DNA of 64,000 bases, from assembly GCF_004959925.1 (NCBI RefSeq), contig NZ_SPUW01000001.1, forward strand, positions 1,054,001 through 1,118,000. The letters run 5' to 3'. How positions within the stretch are numbered: the first letter of the stretch is position 1; each line of letters starts with the position of its first letter. Under the pieces are notes generated by a model. It saw only the letters and a list, made by a program, of their open reading frames with translations. It searched no databases and was not told the origin of the DNA. The stretch comes from Pseudooceanicola onchidii (GTDB lineage: Bacteria; Pseudomonadota; Alphaproteobacteria; Rhodobacterales; Rhodobacteraceae). The position numbers and the translations under genes are program-made. Positions 27,902 through 38,096 of this stretch are shown in pieces.

Positions 27902-29311
27902 TTACGATCCCTCGGCCGTCCCCGCATCGTGCAGGCGCGCGATCACCTCGTCGCGCCCGAGAACCGTCATCATGTCGAAAACACTGGGCGTTGCGGCCCG
28001 TCCCGCCAGAGCTGCACGCAGCGGCCCCGCAAGCTGTCCGAACTTGAGCCCGCGCTCTTCGGCAAAGCTGTTCAACCGGCCCTCCAGTTCGTGACGATCC
28101 CACGTAGCATTTTGCAGCTGCGGCGTCAAATCGTTCAGTATACCACGGGATTCAGAGGTCAGGTTCTTCGCCGCCTTGGGTTCGATGTCGAGCGGCCGGT
28201 CGGCCAAGCAGAAGTGTGCTTTTTCAAGAAGTTCCGGGAACGTCTTGGCGCGTTCCTTCAGCACCGGCATGGCCGCTTCGACCAGCGCGGCCTTGGCCGG
28301 ATCCAGTGTCGGCTGGCCGGTGGCCGCAAGGAAAGCCTGCAGTTCATGCAGCAGCGCAGCATCGTCCGAGGCCGCGATGTGCTGGCCGCAGATATTCTCG
28401 AGCTTCTTGAAGTCGAGCCGGGCAGGCGATTTGCCGATGCCTTTAAGGTCGAACCACTCGCGCGCCTGCGCATCGGTGAAGAATTCGTCGTCGCCATGGC
28501 TCCAGCCCAGGCGGGTCAGATAGTTGCGCATGCCCGCCGCCGGATAGCCCATGTCGCGGTATTCCTCGACGCCGAGCGCGCCGTGCCGCTTGGACAGCTT
28601 CTTGCCGTCGGGCCCGTGGATCAGCGGGATATGCGCATAGGTCGGCACCGGCCAGCCCATGGCCTCGATGATCGCCATCTGGCGCGCGGCGTTGTTCAGG
28701 TGGTCGTCGCCGCGGATCACATGGGTCACGCCCATGTCGTGGTCATCCACGACCACCGCCAGCATGTAGACCGGTGTCCCGTCCGACCGCAGCAGGACGA
28801 AGTCGTCCATCAAACTATTTCGGAATTGTACGTCGCCCTGAACGGCGTCGTGAACAATCGTATGACCCTCTTGCGGAAACTTAATACGAACAACAAAAGG
28901 TCGATCAGGATGAGTGGACGGGTCAGCGTCCCGCCACGGCGATCGAAAAAGCGCTTTTCCATCCTTGTTCGTAATTTTCTTCTGCTTTTCGATTTCATCC
29001 TGCGTGGCAAAGCACTTGTACGCTTTCCCGGCGTCCAGCAGCTCAAGCGCGACGGCGCGGTGGCGGTCGGCGCCTTCGGCCTGCGACACGGCTTCGCCAT
29101 CGTAATCAAGGCCCAGCCAGTCCATCCCGGCAAGGATGGCGGCGGTCGCCTCGGGGGTCGAACGTTCGCGGTCCGTGTCTTCGATCCGCAGCAGGAATTT
29201 CCCGCCACGGCCACGCGCGTAAAGCCAGTTGAACAGGGCCGTCCGGGCGCCTCCGATATGAAGGAAACCAGTGGGGGACGGGGCAAATCGGGTAACGACC
29301 TCGGTGGACAC
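27902..29311 (-). CDS. gltX: Glutamate-tRNA ligase
   Basis: A 469-residue class I aminoacyl-tRNA synthetase charging tRNA-Glu. The HIGH-like motif is [16 protein letters not shown] (near residue 9), and the KMSKS-like motif is [11 protein letters not shown]. Length is normal. The segment at roughly 28795-29035 is clearly richer in A+T, with codons such as AGT, TTG, CGA and GTA that neighbours avoid, although the protein stays in frame and family-like. A milder patch occurs around 28090-28250. This looks like intragenic recombination from a lower-GC relative. It is divergent from comEC. Confidence 0.95.
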   Translation of the reverse strand: MSTEVVTRFAPSPTGFLHIGGARTALFNWLYARGRGGKFLLRIEDTDRERSTPEATAAILAGMDWLGLDYDGEAVSQAEGADRHRAVALELLDAGKAYKCFATQDEIEKQKKITNKDGKALFRSPWRDADPSTHPDRPFVVRIKFPQEGHTIVHDAVQGDVQFRNSLMDDFVLLRSDGTPVYMLAVVVDDHDMGVTHVIRGDDHLNNAARQMAIIEAMGWPVPTYAHIPLIHGPDGKKLSKRHGALGVEEYRDMGYPAAGMRNYLTRLGWSHGDDEFFTDAQAREWFDLKGIGKSPARLDFKKLENICGQHIAASDDAALLHELQAFLAATGQPTLDPAKAALVEAAMPVLKERAKTFPELLEKAHFCLADRPLDIEPKAAKNLTSESRGILNDLTPQLQNATWDRHELEGRLNSFAEERGLKFGQLAGPLRAALAGRAATPSVFDMMTVLGRDEVIARLHDAGTAEGS

Positions 29312-29388
29312 GGTGGAGAAGTAACCTTTCGTTTACCAGGCGGGGCCAAGCTGTCGCAGTATCTAGCGGGCGATCACGGAGGAGACAA

Positions 29389-31440
29389 GTGCCGCACGGG
29401 GGCGCCGATGTGCTGCACCGCACAGCTGCTGTGCCGGCCGGGATCATCCTGGCGCAGCGCGGTCACCTGTTCCCGTGGGTGCCGGTGGCCCTGGGGCTGG
29501 GGATCGGCCTGTATTTCCTGGTGGACGAAGAACCCGACGTCACCCGGGTGCTGATGCTGGCCGGGATCGCCGCGCTGCTGTCGGGGATGGTGATCCTTGC
29601 AGGGGCGGTGCTGCGTCCGCTGGTCTGGGGTGTCGCGCTGGTCTGCGCCGGTCTGGCGCTGGCGGCGACGCGGGCCCAGATGGTGGCCGAGCCGGTGCTG
29701 GGCTGGCGCTATTACGGCGCGGTCGAGGGGCGGATCGTCGGCATCGACAGATCCGGATCGGACGCGGTGCGCCTGACGCTGGACCGGGTGCGGCTGGACA
29801 GCGTGTCGACCGCCAGAACACCGGCCCGGGTGCGCCTGTCCCTGCACGGGCAGCAGGGGTTCATCGACCCGGTGCCGGGGCTGACCGTGATCACCACGGC
29901 GCATCTGTCGCCGCCGGGCGGGCCGGTCGAACCGGGCGGCTTCGATTTCCAGCGCCACACCTGGTTCGATCGGCTGGGTGCCATCGGCTATACCCGCGTG
30001 CCGGTGCTGGCCCTGGCCCCGCCGCAGGCCGGAGAGACCCGGATCTTCACCACCCGCATGGCCCTGTCGGCCCGCATCCGCGCCGCCCTACCGGGCGAGA
30101 CGGGGGGCATCGCCGCCGCGCTGATCACCGGCGACCGATCGGGTCTGAGCCTGGAGGTGACCGAGGCGCTGCGCCGCACCAACCTGGCGCATCTTCTGGC
30201 GATCTCGGGGCTGCACATGGGGCTGGTGGCGGGGTTCGTCTATGCCAGCCTGCGGCTGATCGGGGCGGCGGTGCCGCGCATCGCGCTCAATTGGCCGGTG
30301 CGGTCGATGGCGGCCATGGGCGCGCTGGCGGCGGGGGCGGGGTATCTGGCGCTGTCGGGCGGGGCCATCGCCACGGAACGCGCCTTTGTCATGGCGGCCG
30401 TCGCCTTTGTCGCGCTGATCGCCGACCGCCGGGCCATCACCCTGCGCGCGCTGGCGCTGGCCGCCCTGGTGGTGCTGATCCTGCGGCCCGAGGCGCTGTT
30501 GTCGCCGGGGTTCCAGATGTCCTTTGCCGCGACCACGGCGCTGGTGGCGGTCTTTGCCCTGCTGCGGGGCCGGATGACCGGTTGGCCGGGCCCCGTGAAA
30601 GCCGTGGCAACTGTGGTGATCTCATCCTCGGTGGCGGGGCTGGCGACGGCGCCGGTCGGCGCGGCGCATTTCAACATGCTGGCGCACTACGGGCTGATCG
30701 CGAACCTTGCCGCCGTGCCGCTGATGGGCGCGCTGGTGATGCCCGCGGGCGTGCTGTCGCTGGTGGTGATGCCCCTGGGGCTCGAGGTCGTGCCGCTGAC
30801 CGTGATGGGCTGGGGGTTGGACTGGGTGCTGGGCGTCGCGCGGGTGGTGCAGGGCTGGGAGGGCGCCGTGGGTCACATGCCCGCGCCGGGCCCCTGGGTC
30901 CTGCCGCTTTATGCCGCGGGGGGGCTGATGCTGGCGCTGTGGCGGGGGCCGGGGTGCCTGGCCGGGGTGGTGCCGTTGATCCTGGCCGGGGTGCTCTGGG
31001 TCGGGGCCGAACGTCCGCCAGTCCTGATCGACGATGGCGGAGAGATCGTGGGCGTCCTGACCCCCGAGGGCCGCGCGCTGAGCCGGGACAAGGGCGCGGG
31101 ATTTGTTGCCGAGGTCTGGCTTGAAAACGACGGATCCGGCTCGACGCAGGCCGAGGCGGCCGGGCTGTGGCCCGTTGCGGATGTGCCGGTGATCCACCTG
31201 CGGGGCAAGCGAGCGGCAGCGGCGGCGCAGTGCCGGGCGGGCGAGGTTCTGGTGTTGAACCAACCCGCGCCCAAGGGGCTGCCGTGCGAGGTCTTCGACC
31301 CGCCGCGCCTGCGCGACACCGGAGCCGTGGCCCTGCGCTGGACCCAAAGCGGCCTGCATGTGCAAACCGCCCGGGAGGTCTCCGGGCGGCGGCTTTGGAA
31401 CGATCCGCGGGTGCGGGATGCGGCGTGGTTCCGGCGCTGA
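29389..31440 (+). CDS. comEC: ComEC/Rec2-family membrane channel, without metallo-lactamase domain
   Basis: A 683-residue polytopic protein starting at a GTG with GGAGGA just upstream. The N-terminal DUF4131-like part (about 30-200) is followed by the competence domain with LLAISGLHMGLVAG (near residue 270) and many membrane helices up to about residue 540. In other bacteria ComEC passes single-stranded DNA across the inner membrane. The usual C-terminal metallo-beta-lactamase domain is replaced by about 140 residues lacking HxHxDH. It lies next to lexA, convergent. Confidence 0.9.
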   Translation: MPHGGADVLHRTAAVPAGIILAQRGHLFPWVPVALGLGIGLYFLVDEEPDVTRVLMLAGIAALLSGMVILAGAVLRPLVWGVALVCAGLALAATRAQMVAEPVLGWRYYGAVEGRIVGIDRSGSDAVRLTLDRVRLDSVSTARTPARVRLSLHGQQGFIDPVPGLTVITTAHLSPPGGPVEPGGFDFQRHTWFDRLGAIGYTRVPVLALAPPQAGETRIFTTRMALSARIRAALPGETGGIAAALITGDRSGLSLEVTEALRRTNLAHLLAISGLHMGLVAGFVYASLRLIGAAVPRIALNWPVRSMAAMGALAAGAGYLALSGGAIATERAFVMAAVAFVALIADRRAITLRALALAALVVLILRPEALLSPGFQMSFAATTALVAVFALLRGRMTGWPGPVKAVATVVISSSVAGLATAPVGAAHFNMLAHYGLIANLAAVPLMGALVMPAGVLSLVVMPLGLEVVPLTVMGWGLDWVLGVARVVQGWEGAVGHMPAPGPWVLPLYAAGGLMLALWRGPGCLAGVVPLILAGVLWVGAERPPVLIDDGGEIVGVLTPEGRALSRDKGAGFVAEVWLENDGSGSTQAEAAGLWPVADVPVIHLRGKRAAAAAQCRAGEVLVLNQPAPKGLPCEVFDPPRLRDTGAVALRWTQSGLHVQTAREVSGRRLWNDPRVRDAAWFRR

Positions 31441-31476
31441 GGGGTAGGGCGCGAGGCCCCGCCACGACCGCCCGGA

Positions 31477-32178
31477 TCAGTAGGTCCGGATCAGGCCGAC
31501 CAGCCGACCCTGCACCTTCACCCGGTTGTCGGGCAGCACGCGGGTTTCATAGGCCGGGTTCGCCGCGACCAGTTCGATCTGGCCCGCGCGTTTGAAGAAC
31601 CGCTTCAGCGTGGCTTCCTGGTCGTCGACCAGCGCCACGACGATATCGCCGTTGTCGGCCGAGCTTGTTTCCCGGATCACCACGACGTCGCCGTCGTTGA
31701 TCCCGGCGTCGATCATGGAATCCCCGCGCACTTCCAGCGCGTAATGTTCGCCCTTGCCCGAGAGCATCGACCCGGGCACCGCCACGTGGTGCGACACCTG
31801 GTTGATCGCCTCGATCGGCACGCCGGCGGCGATGCGGCCCATGACCGGCAGTTCCAGCGCATGGACCGTTTCGACCGACATCGGCGCGCTGACATCGGGT
31901 TGGCGCGGGGTGGCGCCGCCTTCGATGACGCGGGGGGTGAAGCCCGAGGCCTCTCCGCCCATGCTTTCGGGCAGTTTGACGATTTCGATGGCGCGGGCAC
32001 GATGTGCGAGGCGGCGGATGAAGCCGCGTTCCTCTAGCGCCGTGATCAGCCGGTGGATGCCGGATTTGGACCGCAGATCCAGCGCTTCCTTCATCTCGTC
32101 GAAAGAGGGCGGAACGCCGTCGCGCTGCACCCGTTTGTGAATGAACTCCAGCAGGTCCAACTGCTTTCTTGTCAGCAC
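31477..32178 (-). CDS. lexA: LexA repressor
   Basis: A 233-residue SOS repressor. The N-terminal winged helix (about 1-65) is followed by a long hinge and the self-cleaving peptidase domain. The scissile bond is Ala118-Gly119 (GRIAAGVP), with catalytic Ser154 in [13 protein letters not shown] and Lys192 in EATLKRFF. RecA-stimulated self-cleavage lifts repression after DNA damage. A GTTC-N7-GTTC box 47-61 bases upstream indicates autoregulation. It is convergent with comEC and divergent from the LLM oxidoreductase gene. Confidence 0.97.
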   Translation of the reverse strand: MLTRKQLDLLEFIHKRVQRDGVPPSFDEMKEALDLRSKSGIHRLITALEERGFIRRLAHRARAIEIVKLPESMGGEASGFTPRVIEGGATPRQPDVSAPMSVETVHALELPVMGRIAAGVPIEAINQVSHHVAVPGSMLSGKGEHYALEVRGDSMIDAGINDGDVVVIRETSSADNGDIVVALVDDQEATLKRFFKRAGQIELVAANPAYETRVLPDNRVKVQGRLVGLIRTY

Positions 32179-32224
32179 GGCACTACTCCCTCGTGTGTTT
32201 TATCGGGTCGTGTTGTTAACTTTT

Positions 32225-32239
32225 GTTCTACACGTGTTC
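32225..32239 (-). promoter_or_regulatory. LexA (SOS) box of the lexA promoter
   Basis: GTTCTACACGTGTTC is an exact GTTC-N7-GTTC direct repeat, the operator form used by LexA in alphaproteobacteria such as Rhodobacter. It lies 47 bases upstream of the lexA start codon and marks an autoregulated promoter. Confidence 0.85.
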
Positions 32240-32390
32240 ACGTTTTGTGTCAACCGCGCCCTCCGCACCGGTGCACAGGGGCTGCGCGGCGGCGAAGGGC
32301 GCACCCCGTTGTCGCGTCGCGCGGTCCTTCATAGGTAGGGGGCAAGTGAAACCCGGCGCGGCATGACCCCGCGCCAGAAGGGAGCAAAAG

Positions 32391-33410
32391 ATGAAAACCA
32401 TTGGGTTCCTGTCCTTCGGGCATTGGTCCGATCAACGCGGCTCGGCCACGCGCACGGCCGGGGATGCGCTGCTGCAGGCGATCGACATTGCCGTGGCGGC
32501 CGAAAGCATGGGCGTCGATGGCGCCTATTTCCGCGTGCACCACTTCGCGCGCCAGCATGCCTCGCCCTTCCCGCTGCTCTCGGCCATCGCCGCGCGCACC
32601 TCGTCGATCGAAATCGGCACCGGTGTCATCGACATGCGGTATGAAAACCCGCTCTATATGGTCGAGGACGCGGGTGCGGCCGACCTGATCTCGCGCGGGC
32701 GGCTGCAGCTGGGCCTGTCGCGCGGATCGCCCGAACAGGTGATCGATGGCTGGCGGTATTTCGGTTATGCCCCGGGCGAGGACGAGACCGACGCCGACAT
32801 GGCGCGGCGGCACACGCAGGTCTTCCTGCAGATGCTGGAAGGGGGCGGCTTTGCCGAACCCAACCCGCGCCCGATGTTCCCCAACCCGCCGGGCAAGCTG
32901 CGGCTTGAGCCGCATTCCGAGGGGCTGAAGGACCGCATCTGGTGGGGCGCCGGGTCGAACAAGACCGCCGAATGGGCCGCGATGATGGGGATGAACCTGC
33001 AAAGTTCGACCCTCAAGGACGACGAGACCGGAGAGCCGTTCCACGTCCAGCAGGCCGCCCAGATCCGCGCCTACCGCGAGGCCTGGAAGGCGGCGGGGCA
33101 CAAGCGCAGCCCGCGCGTGTCGGTCAGCCGGTCGATCTTTGCGATCACCAACGACATGGACCGGATGTATTTCGGACGCGGCGGCAAAGAGGACGACAGC
33201 CTGGGCTACATCGAACAGCAACGGTCGATCTTTGGCCGGTCCTACGCGGACGAGCCCGACAAGCTGATCGCCCAGCTGGCCAAGGACGAGGCGATCGCCG
33301 AGGCCGATACGCTGCTGCTGACGATCCCGAATTCGCTTGGCGTCGATTACAACGTCCACGCGCTGGAAAGCATCCTGACGCATGTCGCGCCGGGACTTGG
33401 CTGGCGCTAG
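32391..33410 (+). CDS. LLM-class flavin-dependent oxidoreductase
   Basis: A 339-residue luciferase-like TIM-barrel protein. KTIGFLSFGHWS at the start, AESMGVDGAYFRVHHFA and SIEIGTGVIDMRYENP are the barrel strands and loops typical of bacterial-luciferase-like FMN/F420 enzymes. LLM enzymes oxidise varied substrates with reduced flavin supplied by a separate reductase; the substrate here is unknown. It is preceded by AGGGAG-like purines and is divergent from lexA with 212 bases between. It stands alone as a transcription unit. Confidence 0.88.
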   Translation: MKTIGFLSFGHWSDQRGSATRTAGDALLQAIDIAVAAESMGVDGAYFRVHHFARQHASPFPLLSAIAARTSSIEIGTGVIDMRYENPLYMVEDAGAADLISRGRLQLGLSRGSPEQVIDGWRYFGYAPGEDETDADMARRHTQVFLQMLEGGGFAEPNPRPMFPNPPGKLRLEPHSEGLKDRIWWGAGSNKTAEWAAMMGMNLQSSTLKDDETGEPFHVQQAAQIRAYREAWKAAGHKRSPRVSVSRSIFAITNDMDRMYFGRGGKEDDSLGYIEQQRSIFGRSYADEPDKLIAQLAKDEAIAEADTLLLTIPNSLGVDYNVHALESILTHVAPGLGWR

Positions 33411-33416
33411 GGCATG

Positions 33417-33440
33417 GCCCGGTCCCCAAGGGGGCCGGGC
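33417..33440. terminator. Strong GC hairpin between convergent genes
   Basis: GCCCGGTCCCC and GGGGGCCGGGC pair over up to 11 bp (one G-U) around a tiny loop, 6 bases after the LLM gene stop. No U-tract, so intrinsic termination is uncertain. Confidence 0.45.
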
Positions 33441-33456
33441 GACACCGCAAGGTTGA

Positions 33457-33960
33457 TTAGCAGCTGCGCCGGATCTCGCGGTCCAGCAGGCCGGTTTCCA
33501 CCAGCATGCAGCGGTCGCGGGCGTCATAGTAGTAGCCGCGCGCATAATAGCCGACCGCCGCCCCCTGATCGCCGTCCGACAGAAGCCAGGCGCCGCGCAG
33601 GTATTTCACCGCCCAGGTCAGGTTGGTTTCGGCATCCAGAAGATCATGCGCATCACCCTGGAACCCCATTCCGCGCGCGGTGGCGGGCAGGATCTGCATC
33701 AGGCCATAGTAGGGGCCGTTGCGCGCACCGGGGCGGTAATCGCTTTCGCGCTGGATGACGCGGTGGACCAGGCTGCGCGGGACCTCGTAATGGTCGGCGT
33801 ACTTGTTCACCAGCTGTCGCAGCTCCGGCGTTTCGCCGGGATGCAGGGACATCACCTGCGGCGCCGGATCCGGCGCGGGGGCGGCACAGGCCGCAAGCAG
33901 AACAACACCAATACCGCACCCAAGGCGCCTGGCCCAACTTATCATCATGCACGTCCGCAT
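33457..33960 (-). CDS. Lytic transglycosylase lipoprotein
   Basis: A 167-residue protein. The signal region ends in a lipobox LLAAC (Cys near residue 25), so it is probably a lipoprotein. The SLT domain carries the catalytic Glu in IQRESDYRPGA, the GLMQILPATARGMGF motif and NLTWAVKYLRG. It cleaves peptidoglycan glycan strands non-hydrolytically at the envelope. Several ATGs lie within six codons at the start; the first is given but none has a clear Shine-Dalgarno. It is small for the family, essentially the bare catalytic domain. Confidence 0.87.
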   Translation of the reverse strand: MRTCMMISWARRLGCGIGVVLLAACAAPAPDPAPQVMSLHPGETPELRQLVNKYADHYEVPRSLVHRVIQRESDYRPGARNGPYYGLMQILPATARGMGFQGDAHDLLDAETNLTWAVKYLRGAWLLSDGDQGAAVGYYARGYYYDARDRCMLVETGLLDREIRRSC

Positions 33961-34075
33961 TGTTTCTAAACGCAGATGTTATCCCCGCCGACGTGGCCAC
34001 CGGGCAAGTGTGGTATTTTCCCATGCGCGGCTTTCCGCAAAGGCCGCAGGCCACTGGATGGGCATTTGGTTGGCT

Positions 34076-34091
34076 ATGTTAACCATAACAT
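34076..34091 (+). promoter_or_regulatory. Inverted repeat upstream of the GntR gene
   Basis: ATGTTA-ACCA-TAACAT is a perfect 6-bp dyad 79 bases upstream of the GntR/FCD regulator start. The size and symmetry suit a GntR-type dimer, so it may be an autoregulatory operator. Confidence 0.4.
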
Positions 34092-34169
34092 GGGCTTCCG
34101 CGACGTTAACGGATTGATTTAAGTCTGGGGACGGGGCAGATAGCGGCGGATTTCCCCGTCGGGGGATCT

Positions 34170-34985
34170 GTGACGGGGGTAATATTGACGACTCTGCACG
34201 CTCTGAAGGCGACTCTGAAGGCTCGGTTCGACGCAGAATCAGCGAATGCCGAGGCCTCGCGGCCCAAGCGCCGGTACGAAGTGCTGGCCGAGGAACTGCG
34301 CGCCCTGATCACCGGCGGCGCCCTGAAGGTCGGAGAGCCGCTGCCCGCCGAACGTGACCTGGTCGACCTGACCGGACTGGGCCGGGGGTCCGTCCGCGAG
34401 GCGATCCGCATCCTGGAAATCGAGGGGCTGCTGGCCCCGAAGAAGCCGGGCCGCAATGGCATGAGCGTGGTGCAGAACGCCTCGGACCAGACGGTGCAGC
34501 GGCAGCTTGAGCTGTTCATCGGCGGCGACCGGGTGTCGAACGAACAGCTTCTGGAAGCGCGCTTGATCATCGAACCCGCATTGGCCAAGCTCGCCGCCGC
34601 GAACCGGTCGGACGACGACATCGCGCGCCTGCGCGACATCAACGCGGTGATCGGCCAGAAGGGCATTTCCGATGTGGCCGAACTGGTGCAGCTGAACCTC
34701 GACTGGCACACCACCCTGTTCCACGCCAGCGGCAACGACCTTATGGCGGCGATCGCGACGGGGCTGACCAAGACCCAGCACACGCCGACCGTGCTGCACG
34801 ACCACGGGGAAGAGATCCACATCGAGAAGACGCTGCAGCAGCACGACGCGATCCTGGCAGCGGTCGTCGACGGCAACGGCGATCTGGCCAGCGACAAGAT
34901 GCGCTGCCATCTCGAGGCCTATCGGGATTCCCTGGCCCAGCTGAACCCGCCGGAATTCGAACTGGCGCCGCTCAGCCTGCGCTGA
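34170..34985 (+). CDS. GntR-family regulator with FCD domain
   Basis: A 271-residue FadR-subfamily regulator. The winged helix-turn-helix covers about residues 33-105 (EVLAEELRALITGGALKVGE, PAERDLVDLTGLGRGSVREA), and the FCD helical effector domain about 120-250, with the His residues of DWHTTLFHASGN and HDAILAAVVDGN that usually hold a metal. FCD regulators answer to carboxylates such as pyruvate, lactate or sugar acids. No obvious target gene adjoins; the convergent neighbour is moeA and the two stop codons abut in a TGATCA sequence. Confidence 0.9.
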   Translation: MTGVILTTLHALKATLKARFDAESANAEASRPKRRYEVLAEELRALITGGALKVGEPLPAERDLVDLTGLGRGSVREAIRILEIEGLLAPKKPGRNGMSVVQNASDQTVQRQLELFIGGDRVSNEQLLEARLIIEPALAKLAAANRSDDDIARLRDINAVIGQKGISDVAELVQLNLDWHTTLFHASGNDLMAAIATGLTKTQHTPTVLHDHGEEIHIEKTLQQHDAILAAVVDGNGDLASDKMRCHLEAYRDSLAQLNPPEFELAPLSLR

Positions 34986-36155
34986 TCAGAGCGGCAGGTA
35001 CTCGACCTCGGTTCCCGCAGGTGCCGCGGGCGCGTTCGGTGCGCGCACCAGCAGCGCCCCGGCGTCCGACAGCACCGACAGAAGCGCGCTGTCCTGGCGG
35101 GTGGCCGGGGTGATCCCATCAGCCCCGAGCGTGGCGCGCATGTAGTGTTCGCGCGGGCCGTTGGCCGCGATGTCCACCGCCAGCCGGGCCTGAAGGCGCG
35201 GCGCCGGGCCAGTGCCCAGCCCCAGCATGTGGCGGATCACCGGCACCGCGAAGATATGCCCGCAGACCATGGCCGACACCGGATTGCCCGGCAGGCCGAT
35301 CATCGCCGCATCCCCCAGACGCCCCGCCATCAGCGGTTTGCCCGGACGCATCGCGACCTTGTAGAAGACCTGCTCCATCCCGATGCCCTGCGCTGCGCGG
35401 GCGACCAGATCATGATCCCCGACAGATGCGCCGCCGATGGTGATGACCAGGTCGGCCCCCTCGGCCAGGTGCAGGACCGTCTCCAGCGCCTCCATCCGGT
35501 CGCGGGCGATCGGCAACAGCCGCGCCTCGGCCCCGGCCTGTTCGAACAGCGCCTGCAACCCGTAGGAGTTCGACGCGACGATCTGGTCCGGCCCGGGCTC
35601 TTCCCCTGGCTGGACAAGTTCGTCACCGGTCGGGATCAGCGCGATCCGGGGTTTTCGCGTGACCGAGACCTCGGGCACGTTCATCGCGGCCATCAGCGCG
35701 ATGTCGGAGGGCGAGATCACGCGCGGCGCGCCGATCTGATCGCCGATGCGGAAATCGCCGCCCGCCGCGCGGACATTCGCGCCCTGGGCTGTGGCCTCGG
35801 TCACGGTGATGCGGTCGCCGTCGCGGGTGACGTCTTCCTGGATCACCACGGTATCGGTACCCTGGGGCAGGGGCGCGCCGGTGAAGATCCGGGTGGCCTG
35901 GCCTGCGCCGACGGTGCCGCCGAAGCCCCGGCCGGCGGCGGCCTCTCCGATCACGTCGAATGTCGCGCCGGTGTCGGCTGTGCCTGCCACGGCATATCCG
36001 TCCATGGCCGATCCGGCGAAGGGCGGCTGGTTGCGGCGGGCGGTCACGGGGGTGGCCAGCACCCGGCCGCGTGCTGCCGTCAGTTTCACATTTTCAACCG
36101 AAAGAGGCGAGGTCAGGGCGAAAAGCCGGTCCAGGGCCTCGGTGACTGAAATCAC
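34986..36155 (-). CDS. moeA: Molybdopterin molybdotransferase MoeA
   Basis: A 389-residue enzyme inserting molybdate into adenylylated molybdopterin. The start is the GTG at 36155, overlapping the moaC stop (GTGA), followed by [14 protein letters not shown], the normal MoeA N-terminus. Landmarks are [36 protein letters not shown] and [13 protein letters not shown]. It follows moaC in the order trpD-ung-trpC-moaC-moeA on the minus strand, all nearly overlapping, so it is probably one operon. Confidence 0.95.
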   Translation of the reverse strand: MISVTEALDRLFALTSPLSVENVKLTAARGRVLATPVTARRNQPPFAGSAMDGYAVAGTADTGATFDVIGEAAAGRGFGGTVGAGQATRIFTGAPLPQGTDTVVIQEDVTRDGDRITVTEATAQGANVRAAGGDFRIGDQIGAPRVISPSDIALMAAMNVPEVSVTRKPRIALIPTGDELVQPGEEPGPDQIVASNSYGLQALFEQAGAEARLLPIARDRMEALETVLHLAEGADLVITIGGASVGDHDLVARAAQGIGMEQVFYKVAMRPGKPLMAGRLGDAAMIGLPGNPVSAMVCGHIFAVPVIRHMLGLGTGPAPRLQARLAVDIAANGPREHYMRATLGADGITPATRQDSALLSVLSDAGALLVRAPNAPAAPAGTEVEYLPL

Positions 36156-36628
36156 GGCTTCGCCTCGTAACGCCCCGACTTGCCGCCATCCTTGAGCGCG
36201 ACGTGCAGCCCTCCGATCTCCATCCCGCGGTCCACGGCCTTGCACATATCGTACACCGTCAGCGCGGCGGTGGAGGCGGCGGTCAGGGCCTCCATCTCGA
36301 CCCCGGTCTTGCCGGTGGTCTTGACCGTCGCCTCGATCCGCACGCCGGGCAGGTCCGCGTCTGGGGTCAGATCGACCGTCACCTTTGTGATCGGCAAGGG
36401 ATGGCACAGCGGGATCAGGTCGGCGGTCTTCTTGGCGCCCATGATGCCCGCCAGCCGCGCCACGCCCAGCACATCGCCCTTCTTGGCGTCGCCCGACCGG
36501 ATCAGCGCCAGCGTTTCGGGCAGCATCTTGATATGGCACCGGGCGACGGCAATGCGGTCGGTGTCGGCCTTGTCGGACACGTCGACCATGTGGGCCTGCC
36601 CGGACGGGTCGAAATGCGTCAGGCTCAT
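36152..36628 (-). CDS. moaC: Cyclic pyranopterin monophosphate synthase MoaC
   Basis: A 158-residue enzyme forming cPMP, the first stable intermediate of molybdenum cofactor synthesis. Conserved blocks are [36 protein letters not shown] (residues 55-74), CHPLPITKV and [10 protein letters not shown], with functional Lys50 and Lys130 ([10 protein letters not shown]). It overlaps trpC upstream and moeA downstream by 4 bases each. Confidence 0.97.
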   Translation of the reverse strand: MSLTHFDPSGQAHMVDVSDKADTDRIAVARCHIKMLPETLALIRSGDAKKGDVLGVARLAGIMGAKKTADLIPLCHPLPITKVTVDLTPDADLPGVRIEATVKTTGKTGVEMEALTAASTAALTVYDMCKAVDRGMEIGGLHVALKDGGKSGRYEAKP

Positions 36629-37449
36629 AGCCCCGGCCCCATACCGACGCCCCCGACGGGGTTGGACAGCAGGTCGCGCGTGGCGGTCTGTACGTCGTCC
36701 TGCCGCATCAGGCTTTCGCCGATTAGGAAGCAGCGCGCGCCGTATTGCGCCATGTCGGCCAGATCCTCGGGCGTGAAGAGCCCGCTTTCCGAGATCACCA
36801 TGCGATCCTCCGGCGTCAGCCGGGCCAGCGTGCGCGTGGTGTCGAGCGAGGTCTCGAAGGTCTTGAGATTTCGGTTGTTGATGCCCATCAGCGGCGATTT
36901 CAGCCGTGTCGCGCGGTCCAGTTCCTCGCGGTTGTGGACCTCGATCAGCACGTCCATGCCCCAGTCGAAGGCGGCGGCTTCCAGTTCGGCGGCCTGCCCG
37001 TCTTCGAGCGAGGCCATGATCAGCAGGATGCAGTCCGCGCCAAGCGCCCGGGCCTCGGCCACCTGGTAGGGGTCGTACATGAAATCCTTGCGCAGCACCG
37101 GCAGCTCGCAGGCCTCGCGCGCCTGGACGAGGAATTCCTTCGCGCCCTGGAAAGACGGCGTGTCGGTGAGCACCGAAAGACAGGCCGCGCCCCCCGCGGC
37201 ATAGGCGGCGGCGATCGTCGCGGGGTCGAAGTCTTCGCGGATCAACCCCTTGGAGGGGCTGGCCTTCTTGACCTCTGCGATCAGACCATAGCCTTCGCGG
37301 GCAGCTTCGTGCAGCGCGGCGGCGAAGGGTCGGACCGGAGAGGCGTTGCGGGCCTCGGCCTCCACGTCGGCCATGGGCTTCGCGGCCTTGTCGGCGGCGA
37401 CTTCCTCCAGCTTGTAGGCCTTGATGCGGTCGAGAACGGTGTCGCTCAT
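36625..37449 (-). CDS. trpC: Indole-3-glycerol phosphate synthase
   Basis: A 274-residue TIM-barrel enzyme of tryptophan synthesis. Motifs: [17 protein letters not shown] (55-71) with the catalytic Lys, [24 protein letters not shown] and [12 protein letters not shown]. Length is canonical. It overlaps ung and moaC by 4 bases, placing it between a DNA-repair gene and a cofactor gene. trpG and trpE are not in the window. Confidence 0.96.
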   Translation of the reverse strand: MSDTVLDRIKAYKLEEVAADKAAKPMADVEAEARNASPVRPFAAALHEAAREGYGLIAEVKKASPSKGLIREDFDPATIAAAYAAGGAACLSVLTDTPSFQGAKEFLVQAREACELPVLRKDFMYDPYQVAEARALGADCILLIMASLEDGQAAELEAAAFDWGMDVLIEVHNREELDRATRLKSPLMGINNRNLKTFETSLDTTRTLARLTPEDRMVISESGLFTPEDLADMAQYGARCFLIGESLMRQDDVQTATRDLLSNPVGGVGMGPGL

Positions 37450-38096
37450 GTCGGGTCGGTCCAGTTGATCGGGGTATCCCCCCGTGATGTAAGCCAGTTG
37501 TTCACCGATGAAAATGGCCGCGACCCGAAAAACCCCCGCCGCGCGGACAGGGGCGAAGGATGGGCCGACGCCAGGATCAGGTGATCTTGGCCCCGGATCG
37601 CATCGCGAAACCCCTGCGCATGACCGCCCCAGAGGACGAAGGCGCGCGGCCGGTCCGACAGCCGATCCAGCACCTGCCGCGTCAGGCGCGACCAGCCCAG
37701 CTTGGCGTGGCCGCCCGCATTGCCCGCAGGCACCGACAGCGCGGTGTTCAGCAAAAGCACCCCCTGCCGGGCCCAGAACCGCAGGTCGCCGGTCTGGGGG
37801 GCGTGGCCCAGATCTTCGACCATCTCCTTGTAGATATTGGTCAGCGACCGGGGCAGGGGGCGGACATCGGGTTCGACCGAAAAGGCCAGCCCGTGAGCAT
37901 GGCCCGGGGTCGGATAGGGATCCTGGCCCAGGATGACCACGCGGGTGTCCTCGGGCGGGGTCAGCTCCAGCGCGGCAAAGCGCTGCGCGGCAGGCGGCAG
38001 CACGTCATCGCCCGCCGTCGCTTCGGCAATCGCCGGGTAATCCGTTGCAAAGAAGGGCAGATCGGCCCAGGCGGCGGGGATTGCAGGCAGGCTCAC
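37446..38096 (-). CDS. ung: Uracil-DNA glycosylase, family 1
   Basis: A 216-residue enzyme removing uracil from DNA. The start is the GTG at 38096 overlapping the trpD stop (GTGA); the frame stays open further upstream inside trpD, but that is a shadow. Family 1 motifs are present: [20 protein letters not shown] with Asp59 as the water-activating residue, LLLNTALSV with Asn117, and HPSPLS with His179. It lies between trpD and trpC, a typical arrangement only in some relatives, and would be expressed with them. Confidence 0.94.
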   Translation of the reverse strand: MSLPAIPAAWADLPFFATDYPAIAEATAGDDVLPPAAQRFAALELTPPEDTRVVILGQDPYPTPGHAHGLAFSVEPDVRPLPRSLTNIYKEMVEDLGHAPQTGDLRFWARQGVLLLNTALSVPAGNAGGHAKLGWSRLTRQVLDRLSDRPRAFVLWGGHAQGFRDAIRGQDHLILASAHPSPLSARRGFFGSRPFSSVNNWLTSRGDTPINWTDPT

